Of a stretch of DNA of 36,296 nt, positions 30,576-36,296 are shown in pieces. The notes beneath the pieces were generated by a model. That model searched no databases. It had not been told where the DNA came from and saw only the letters and a program-made list of their open reading frames with translations. Origin of the DNA: Deltaproteobacteria bacterium (lineage in GTDB: Bacteria; Desulfobacterota_B; Binatia; UBA9968); contig JACPSF010000071.1 of the NCBI GenBank assembly GCA_016193385.1, positions 15,507-51,802 of the forward strand, written 5' to 3'. How positions within the stretch are numbered: the stretch's first letter is position 1; each line of letters begins with the position of its first letter. Position numbers and translations under genes: made by a program.

Positions 30576-31352
30576 ATGAGCACTCCATTTGACGAGGTCG
30601 TCGACGAGATCAGGGTCCGAGACTTCCACAACCAGCGGCTCGAGGACCACTCCGGCACGGTGAGCCGCGGGATAGTGCGCGACCTGAGCGCGATGTGTGA
30701 GCCGTTCTAGCGGGATTTGGCGGCCGGTCGTATCCGCGAATGGTTCGACCTCCCATCGTCTGGTGGGCGCGCCCGCAAGCTGGACCTTGTTGTGGCCGAA
30801 CCCGGCGGTGAGGCTGGCAGGCCAGACCTCAGCCACCTTCGCCTATGCGTAGAAAACAAGTCCGTCGTCACCGCGCACCGCAACCGGACGAACCGTTACG
30901 ACGACTTAAGCGATGTCCTCGGCGTGCTTCATCAGAAGAAGCCCGACGCGATCCTGGTCGCGACGGTACTCGTTGGACTCGCCGAAAAAGTCCTCAACGT
31001 GCCCGATCGTGTGAAGCCGTTCGTGTCGCCCGAAGACTTCGCCAAGCGCGTCCTACCACGCCTATCTAGCGGCGATGAAACACTGTGGGACGAGTTCCCG
31101 CATGCCGTGAGCCGCAACCGGCCACTGGACGCAGAGCGTACGGTGAAGAAGTTCCGGGAGCTGCCAACTCGTCCGCCCGGAAGAACCGACCTAGTGGCGT
31201 ATGATTATGTCCTTCTCGTGCCTGTCTTTATCGACAACGTACACTCGCCCCGCCTCGCCCGTGAGAACACTCTCGGCATTGACGTAGACACCGAGTACCA
31301 CGCGATGCTTGACCGCATCTGCAAAGCTTACACCGCGAGGTGGCACTTGTAG
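30576..31352 (+). pseudogene. Restriction endonuclease gene interrupted by an amber codon
   Basis: Codons from ATG 30576 run for 44 residues (MSTPFDEVVDEIRVRDFHNQ, then SRGIVRDLSAMCEPF) to a TAG at 30708-30710; the same frame then continues without interruption for 213 codons. The second part has KLDLVVAEP followed by RPDLSHLRLCVENKSVVTAH, a PD-(D/E)xK-like nuclease core (ENK as E-x-K). The protein, directly after the methyltransferase, is therefore its likely cognate endonuclease. A single substitution (for example from CAG or TGG) explains the stop. Unless the codon is misread or the base is wrong, the nuclease is lost. GTG or other internal starts near 30717 would give only a shortened version. 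Confidence 0.75.
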
Positions 31353-31508
31353 ACAACCCAGACAGAGAGTCGGTGCCAGGCATGCGTTCTTGCGTTTTCG
31401 GCTCAACTCGGGGTTTCAGGTCTATCGCCTAACGACCACGGCTGAGGTCAACGTTTGCCTGCTTCCCCCAGATTGACATCCCGGTTTCATCGTCGTAATC
31501 TCTAGGGC

Positions 31509-31736
31509 GTGAACTACAAAGACAGAATCACAATTGAGCCTGGTAAGCGGGGCGGCAAACCGTGCATTCGAGGGCTCCGCATCACGGTGTACGATGTTCT
31601 CGAATACCTAGCCTCAGGTATGACTGAAGAACAGATTCTTAAGGACTTTCCTGACCTTACGAAGGAAGACATTCGTGCCTGCCTGGCCTTTGCCGCCGAC
31701 CGTGAGCGTAAGCTAACTACCATTCCGCCGGAGTGA
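31509..31736 (+). CDS. DUF433 antitoxin
   Basis: A 75-residue DUF433 protein: RITIEPGKRGGKPCIRGLRI then TVYDVLEYLASGMTEEQIL and DFPDLTKEDIRACLAFAADRE. DUF433 proteins have a winged-helix-like fold (Pfam clan of HTH) and are antitoxins of the VapB45/DUF433 type, acting with DUF5615 toxins. GTG start at 31509; RBS is weak (TCTAGGGC). The toxin gene overlaps its stop codon by four bases (GTGA). No cognate operator was recognised in the 156-base upstream gap. Confidence 0.92.
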   Translation: MNYKDRITIEPGKRGGKPCIRGLRITVYDVLEYLASGMTEEQILKDFPDLTKEDIRACLAFAADRERKLTTIPPE

Positions 31737-32065
31737 AACTTCTCTTCGATCAAAATTTGTCCCCCCATTTAGTTGGTTCGCTCAACGATCTTTACCCTGG
31801 CTCGATACACGTTCGTGACGTTGGGCTAGAGAGGGCAGACGATCAAGTTGTTTGGAACTACGCAATCGACCATGGGCTGACAATCGTCACAAAGGATGCC
31901 GATCTACACCAAATGAGTTTTCTTTACGGCCATCCTCCAAAGGTTATATGGATTCAGAGAGGAAATTGCTCAACCGGTGAGATCGAAAGGATACTGCGGA
32001 GCCGCTATAACGATGTCATTGCATTTGAAGGTGATCCAGCGAGCTCGTTCCTCGCGTTGAACTAG
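31733..32065 (+). CDS. DUF5615 PIN-like toxin
   Basis: A 110-residue PIN-like protein. KLLFDQNLSPHLV supplies the first Asp and Asn of the metal site; VRDVGLERADDQVVWNYA and TIVTKDADLHQMSF supply the second and third acidic positions, all typical of DUF5615 (VapC45-like RNase) toxins. It would cleave RNA when its antitoxin is degraded. The GTG start lies within the stop region of the DUF433 antitoxin gene. The order antitoxin-toxin is the reverse of the BrnT-like pair about 3 kb upstream. Confidence 0.93.
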   Translation: MKLLFDQNLSPHLVGSLNDLYPGSIHVRDVGLERADDQVVWNYAIDHGLTIVTKDADLHQMSFLYGHPPKVIWIQRGNCSTGEIERILRSRYNDVIAFEGDPASSFLALN

Positions 32066-32114
32066 GCTTAAGCTACGTGATAATTCAGGAAAGTGAAATG
32101 AGGCCGAGGAAACA

Positions 32115-33275
32115 ATGAAATCTCCCTCTCATCCCATTCCCAAGCCGGCTACGGGACCGGTGGCCGTGCTGATCGGTACCCGCAAGGGTGCCTTCATCCT
32201 TCGCGGCGACAAGACGCGCCGTGCGTGGAATCTCTCCAATCCTATCTTCCTGGGCCACATCGTGCACCATATGGTGCTCGATCCGCGCGATGGGCGGACC
32301 TTGCTCATCGCCGCACGCACCGGCCATTTGGGCCCGACCGTTTTTCGCTCAACGGATCTCGGTAAAACCTGGAGGGAGGCTGAGCGGCCGCCGGCGTTCC
32401 CAAAGGTGCCCGAGGGGCAGAAAGGACTCGTTCTCGATCATGTCTTCTGGCTGACTCCTGGCCATGGCAGCCAGCCGGACGTCTGGTACGCGGGCTCCTC
32501 ACCGCAGGGTCTTTTCCGGTCTGAGGATGGCGGTCGCACGTGGGATGGCGTTTCTGGATTCAACGACCATCCGATGCTCAGCGACTGGGTCGGCGGCAGC
32601 GGCGGCACTCCCGACGGGCCAAAGCTCCATTCGATCAACATCGACCCGCGCGATCCGAATCACATTTACATCGGAATGTCCGGGGGTGGCGTCTTCGAGT
32701 CGGTGGATGGCGGCAAAGACTGGAAGCCCTTAAACAAAGGATGCGCGGCGGACTTTCTCCCCACGCCCGACCCCGAGTACGGCCACGATCCGCACCGCGT
32801 CCTGCTCCATCCGCTCATGCCCGACCGGCTTTACCAGCAAAACCATTGCGGGATTTACCTGATGGAGCGTCCCGAAGGCCAGTGGCTTCGTATCGGCCGC
32901 AACATGCCGAAGAGGGTGGGGGATATCGGATTCCCGATCGTACTCCATCCCCGCGATCCTAACACTATCTGGGTCTTTCCGATGGATGGCACGGAGGTAT
33001 GGCCGCGAACCAGCCCCGACGGAAAGCCGGCCTGCTACGTCACGCGCAACGCCGGAAAGACATGGAAGCGCCTCGACAAAGGTTTCCCCAGGCGCGCCTG
33101 GTTTACGGTGAAGCGCCAGGCGATGGCGAACGACGCGCACGAACCGGTCGGTCTGTATTTGGGCACAACCAGTGGGGAGGTTTGGGTGAGCCGCAATGAA
33201 AGTGCAAGCTGGACTTGCCCGGCTAGCCATCTGCCGGAGGTTTACTCCGTGGAGGTTGCGGAACTCTCAAAATGA
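32115..33275 (+). CDS. BNR/Asp-box repeat beta-propeller protein (sialidase-like fold)
   Basis: A 386-residue protein with repeated Asp boxes (S-x-D-x-G-x-T-W): STDLGKTW, SEDGGRTW, SVDGGKDW, TRNAGKTW and a decayed SRNESASW, spread along the chain. Each marks one blade of a sialidase/VPS10-type beta-propeller. No signal peptide is visible (MKSPSHPIPKPATGPVAVLI), so it is probably cytoplasmic. Sialidase catalytic Arg triad is not apparent, hence enzyme activity is doubtful. The stop codon overlaps the ATG of a MoaD/ThiS-like gene (ATGA), a pairing that suggests joint function; I recall this pair from other genomes but cannot check it here. Confidence 0.85.
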   Translation: MKSPSHPIPKPATGPVAVLIGTRKGAFILRGDKTRRAWNLSNPIFLGHIVHHMVLDPRDGRTLLIAARTGHLGPTVFRSTDLGKTWREAERPPAFPKVPEGQKGLVLDHVFWLTPGHGSQPDVWYAGSSPQGLFRSEDGGRTWDGVSGFNDHPMLSDWVGGSGGTPDGPKLHSINIDPRDPNHIYIGMSGGGVFESVDGGKDWKPLNKGCAADFLPTPDPEYGHDPHRVLLHPLMPDRLYQQNHCGIYLMERPEGQWLRIGRNMPKRVGDIGFPIVLHPRDPNTIWVFPMDGTEVWPRTSPDGKPACYVTRNAGKTWKRLDKGFPRRAWFTVKRQAMANDAHEPVGLYLGTTSGEVWVSRNESASWTCPASHLPEVYSVEVAELSK

Positions 33276-33535
33276 AGGTCCGTATTCCGACGCCGCTGCG
33301 CTCCTACACAGCCACGCAGAGCGTGATTGAGGCGGATGGCGCGACGGTCGGAAAGATGCTGGCCGAGATCGACCGGCGCTATCCCGGCTTTCGCTTCCGC
33401 ATCATCGATGAGCAAGACGGCATCCGCGAACACATCAAAATATTTATCAACGAGAAGCCGGCGCGCAGTCTGAGTGCGCCGCTCCAGCCGGGCGATACGA
33501 TTCACATTATCTGCGCATTGAGCGGCGGGGTGTAG
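33272..33535 (+). CDS. MoaD/ThiS-family ubiquitin-like protein
   Basis: An 87-residue beta-grasp protein: MKVRIPTPLRSYT, VGKMLAEIDRRYPGFRFRI, IKIFINEKPAR and LQPGDTIHIICALSGG are the standard MoaD/ThiS elements. These proteins carry sulfur as a C-terminal thiocarboxylate on a terminal Gly-Gly. Here the chain ends SGGV, with one extra Val after the di-glycine, so activation would need removal of that residue, or the protein acts differently. It is translationally coupled to the BNR protein. No MoaE, ThiF-like activator or sulfurtransferase is adjacent. Confidence 0.85.
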   Translation: MKVRIPTPLRSYTATQSVIEADGATVGKMLAEIDRRYPGFRFRIIDEQDGIREHIKIFINEKPARSLSAPLQPGDTIHIICALSGGV

Positions 33536-33557
33536 TGCGATCAAGGCAGTAGCTGTT

Positions 33558-33683
33558 TTAGTCCTCAATGCTCCTCAGCACTTCGTCGTAAAGAACCTTG
33601 AGCGGTATCCTTTCAGCCACGGCAATTCGCCTTAGGTCATCGTATTCTGGCGTCGCCCTTTTTGTGCCGTAAGGTGTTGTCGG
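33558..33683 (-). pseudogene. C-terminal remnant of larC (DUF111 nickel-insertion protein)
   Basis: In one minus-strand frame, 41 codons before the TAA at 33558-33560 read PTTPYGTKRATPEYDDLRRI followed by Ala-Val-Ala-Glu-Arg-Ile-Pro-Leu-Lys-Val-Leu-Tyr-Asp-Glu. That is the pattern at the end of LarC/DUF111 proteins (T-x-Y-G-x-x-x-x-K ... (A)-x-P-E-Y-(D/E)-D-x-x-R-(I/L)-A-x-x-x-x-x-P-L-K-x-V-Y). Residues that normally lie between YGT and ATPEYDD are missing, and there is no start codon. It begins where the FtsX-type gene ends. LarC builds the nickel-pincer cofactor of lactate racemase; nothing else of that pathway is here. Confidence 0.55.
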
Positions 33684-33684
33684 C

Positions 33685-36222
33685 CTACGTTTCCGCTCGA
33701 AGCGCCTCAAGAGCCGGGCGGCGAAAAATTCCCCAGCAGCCCAGCACTCCCGCTAGAACCGTTGCCCCTGTGACCAGAGCCAGGATCGATAGGACGGGCG
33801 CAGGCGAAATCGAAGCCACGGTCCCAAGGAAATAAAAGCTTAGCCCCCAACTGGCCGCGGTTGCGAGAAGGGCGCCGGTCATACACGAGATCACTCCCAA
33901 GAACAGATACTCCGCGACGACCGTGTTCACGATCTGAGAGCGCGGAGCTCCGAGAGTTCGCATCAGGATGCTTTCCTTGAGGCGCTGCGACCGGCTGCCC
34001 AGAACGGCGCCGGCAAGCACGGCAAGGCCGGTTAGGATGGTGAAAAGGGCGATGAAGCGAATCGCGGCCGAAACTCTGCCGAGTATGGAATCCAGCGTGT
34101 TGAGGACAAGTGTCAAATCAATGATGGAAACGTTGGGGAAGTTTTGCACCACAGTACGTTGGAGAGCGGCTGACAGCTGAATCGAATCGGTCCGGGTAAC
34201 CAGTGCGTAGAACTGCGGCGCATTCTCCAGCACGCCTTCGGGGAAAACCACGAAGAAGTTGGGCTGGACACGCTGCCAGTCGACCTCTCGGATGCTGGCA
34301 ACTTTTGTCAGCAGGGGAACTCCCTGCAACTCGAACTGCAATGAATCGCCGACATCAACCTTCAGCGATTCAGCAATTCCCTTCTCAAGAGAGATTGGAA
34401 TTGAATGTTCATCAGCTTTCACTTTTCCCTGCCACCTTCCCTTTATGATCTGCTCGGTGCCGGTCAGGCTGCTCCGGTAGGTGGATCGGTATTCTCTCCG
34501 GAGCACCCAAGGGGAAATCGTTGACCTGGGGTCCGCGCGGATCTCTTCAACCGATTTGTCCTTGACGGCGGCAAGTCGCATGGTCACGATGGGGACCTCT
34601 TTATACAGGCGAACGTTAAACTTTCGGAAGAGGGCTCTGATGCCTTCCCTTTGATCTTTTTGCACGTCGAAGAGCACCAGGTTCGGTTCGCCCTTGCCGC
34701 TCCTTTCTTCGACCTGCTTCAACAGCATGCCCTGGACGCTGTAGAGGGTCACAAGCAGGAAAGTTCCCAGGCCTATCGAGAGCATGACGGCTGTGGTCTG
34801 GTTGTTTGGGTGGTGGAGATTCGCCAAACCTTGACGCCATGGATAGGGAAGGAAATCGGGAGTGAGCTTCCTCATCAGAGTTGAAGTCCCCTTGGCAATG
34901 AATGCGAGAAGTCCGAAGGTTGCCAAAACCGCCGCTGCAAACCACAGCGCATGAAACCAGCGCTCGGTGGCCGCCCAGGCAAATCCTGAGATGGCGGCCG
35001 CGATGAGGAAGAAAATCAACCAGAGCAGAGGATCCTTCGCGCGTTGGCTTCTTTCGTAAGAGGATCGAAGCGCGAGCAGCGGAGAGATGTTCCTGAGCGA
35101 CACCAAAGGAAGGAGAGAAAATAGGAGGGTAACGCCGAGGCCTATTCCCACCCCTACCAGGACGCCTTTTGGGGCAAATGAAAAAACGGAATTCACGGGA
35201 AGGAAATCCTTGAGCGCGATGGGAAGTATCGATTGCAATGCGACACCAAGAACCGCTCCCAAACAGGAGCCCGCCAGCGCGATGAGCATGGCTTGAATCA
35301 CGTAGACGATCACGGTTTCTCCGGGCCTGGCACCGACGCACCGGAGCACCGCCACAGAGGGAGTCTTTTCTTTTGTGTAGACGTGGATGCCGCTGGCAAC
35401 GCCGACACCCGCGAGCAAGACGGCGACGAAGACCGCCAGATGCAGGTAGCGGGAGAGATTCTCCATCGAGCGGGACAGGGCAGCCGTTCGGCGGTTTACG
35501 GTGTCAGCCTCCAGATGCAGGCGCAGAAGCTGGGGCGAGATTCTTTGGACGATTTGATCGACGTCCGCACCTGAGTCCAGTCTGAAGTAGACCCGGTATC
35601 TAACAATGCTCCCCTTTTGGAGAAGTCGGGTTTGATTCAGATGAGCGAGAGGCACATAGACGCGCGGGCTGATCAAAGAGAAGGCCAGCGTCTCTCCAGG
35701 GATCTTGCGGAGCTTTCCAGCGATGCAAAAATCCTGATCGCCGATTCTTAGACGATCTCCCAGGCGGGCGTCGAATTGCAGCATGAGAGTCTCATCGACC
35801 AGGGCATTGGGACCGTCTTGAAAGTTTCTGCTGGCCGACGAGGGCTCGGTTTCCAACGTGCCGTAATAGGGGAAATTGCCGTTCAATGCCCTCACCTGGA
35901 CGAGCCGCGACGTCGCGCTTTCGGGGAAATAGACCATCGAAGAGAAGCTGATCTGCCGGGATTGCTTGCCGCCGAGCGAAGCAATGAAGGCTTCAGCCTC
36001 CCTGGAGAATGGCTGCCGGCTGTCGATCGCCAGATCAGCACCAAGCAGGGTCTTTGATTGCTCGCGGATGCTGGATGCCAAATTGTCGCGAAACGAGGCC
36101 ACCGCGACCACGGAGGCAACTCCCAGGATGACGCAGGACGTCGAGAGGAGCAGCGTCCTGAGGCCGCGCCGCGCATCTCGAAACGCCATCAGCCAAACCC
36201 ATCTTCTGAAAACCGTATTCAT
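33685..36222 (-). CDS. FtsX-family ABC transporter permease (YbbP-like)
   Basis: An 845-residue membrane protein with two FtsX/MacB-type units. A first helix (TLLLSTSCVILGVASVVAVASF) is followed by a large periplasmic domain starting DNLASSIREQSKTLLGADLA, then a helix cluster (LHLAVFVAVLLAGVGVASGIHVY...PSVAVLRCVGA), and again a second periplasmic domain and a final cluster (ETILMRTLGAPRSQIV-like ESILMRTLGAPRSQIVNTVV). The paired RxxGA loops contact the ATPase. Such permeases (YbbP) work with a YbbA-type ATPase, which would lie upstream past the window edge. Start ATG 36222 is preferred over 36261 because it begins the usual MNTVFRRWVW; neither has a strong RBS. Confidence 0.88.
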   Translation of the reverse strand: MNTVFRRWVWLMAFRDARRGLRTLLLSTSCVILGVASVVAVASFRDNLASSIREQSKTLLGADLAIDSRQPFSREAEAFIASLGGKQSRQISFSSMVYFPESATSRLVQVRALNGNFPYYGTLETEPSSASRNFQDGPNALVDETLMLQFDARLGDRLRIGDQDFCIAGKLRKIPGETLAFSLISPRVYVPLAHLNQTRLLQKGSIVRYRVYFRLDSGADVDQIVQRISPQLLRLHLEADTVNRRTAALSRSMENLSRYLHLAVFVAVLLAGVGVASGIHVYTKEKTPSVAVLRCVGARPGETVIVYVIQAMLIALAGSCLGAVLGVALQSILPIALKDFLPVNSVFSFAPKGVLVGVGIGLGVTLLFSLLPLVSLRNISPLLALRSSYERSQRAKDPLLWLIFFLIAAAISGFAWAATERWFHALWFAAAVLATFGLLAFIAKGTSTLMRKLTPDFLPYPWRQGLANLHHPNNQTTAVMLSIGLGTFLLVTLYSVQGMLLKQVEERSGKGEPNLVLFDVQKDQREGIRALFRKFNVRLYKEVPIVTMRLAAVKDKSVEEIRADPRSTISPWVLRREYRSTYRSSLTGTEQIIKGRWQGKVKADEHSIPISLEKGIAESLKVDVGDSLQFELQGVPLLTKVASIREVDWQRVQPNFFVVFPEGVLENAPQFYALVTRTDSIQLSAALQRTVVQNFPNVSIIDLTLVLNTLDSILGRVSAAIRFIALFTILTGLAVLAGAVLGSRSQRLKESILMRTLGAPRSQIVNTVVAEYLFLGVISCMTGALLATAASWGLSFYFLGTVASISPAPVLSILALVTGATVLAGVLGCWGIFRRPALEALRAET

Positions 36223-36238
36223 GGGCACTTGCTTTTGA

Positions 36239-36283
36239 TCACCTAGCGGGAAGCTTCGCATCCGCTTGAGTGTCGGAGAGCAT
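36239..36283 (-). other. Possible 14-codon leader ORF before the FtsX-type gene
   Basis: AGGAGG at 36288-36293 (minus strand) lies 4 bases before an ATG at 36283 that opens a 14-codon frame (MLSDTQADAKLPAR) ending TGA at 36239-36241, 16 bases before the FtsX-type start at 36222. It may be a coupling ORF or the start of the permease in another reading frame; the permease itself lacks an RBS. Confidence 0.3.
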
Positions 36284-36296
36284 CGTTCCTCCTTTC

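Overview
The window looks like a piece of chromosome from an uncultured, fairly GC-rich soil or subsurface bacterium. The gene mix (orphan NMT1/THI5-type substrate-binding proteins, a CoxL/XdhA-type molybdenum hydroxylase, luciferase-like oxidoreductases, many toxin-antitoxin pairs, REP-like palindromes) is typical of environmental lineages such as Rokubacteria/NC10, Binatota, Tectomicrobia or deltaproteobacteria. I cannot assign a phylum from this sequence alone. Housekeeping anchors are radA, a tRNA-Leu(CAA) and a bioF-bioA-bioD cluster.

Layout. 1-5 kb: an edge-truncated SDR epimerase, a gamma-glutamylcyclotransferase-like protein, a transglutaminase-like protein carrying a perfect 45-bp in-frame tandem duplication, a C-C-bond-hydrolase-like alpha/beta hydrolase, an MFS carrier and a CBS-pair protein. 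5.2-12.7 kb (+ strand): a probable catabolic block with a NahE/PhdJ-type hydratase-aldolase, an exported substrate-binding protein, a broken M24/creatinase-like gene and a three-subunit molybdenum hydroxylase (large, FAD and 2Fe-2S subunits). 13.0-15.4 kb: an accessory island bracketed by an inverted 23-bp repeat, holding a ribbon-helix-helix-like gene with paired operator-like palindromes, a radical-SAM gene fragment, an AT-rich methyltransferase and a cluster of REP-like palindromes. 15.4-18.0 kb (- strand): an MFS exporter, a methyltransferase and an exported SET-domain protein, probably one operon.

18.2-19.7 kb: a remnant of an amidase gene, then a complete insertion sequence with two transposase-site copies at each end, a likely 6-bp target duplication and a hairpin that buries the transposase ribosome binding site. 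19.7-24.8 kb (- strand): a substrate-binding protein/dienelactone hydrolase/small conserved protein operon, tRNA-Leu, radA and an LLM oxidoreductase. 24.9-28.3 kb: biotin genes. 28.3-32.1 kb: a defence/stability cluster with a BrnT-like toxin and an antitoxin carrying a fused zinc ribbon, a type II N6-adenine methyltransferase with a restriction endonuclease gene interrupted by an amber codon, and a DUF433/DUF5615 toxin-antitoxin pair. 32.1-36.3 kb: a BNR/Asp-box protein translationally coupled to a MoaD/ThiS-like protein, a remnant of larC and an FtsX-type ABC permease.

The most unusual pattern is a family of degenerate arrays with strict 7-bp periodicity but different unit sequences, found only between about 19.7 and 28.3 kb and nearly always starting at or next to a stop codon (radA, bioF, bioA, bioD and the small gene at 19.8 kb). 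The insertion sequence appears to have landed in one of them. Other leads are the zinc-ribbon antitoxin, the RBS-sequestering hairpin of the IS, the SET operon, and the BNR/MoaD-like pair whose ubiquitin-like tail ends Gly-Gly-Val.
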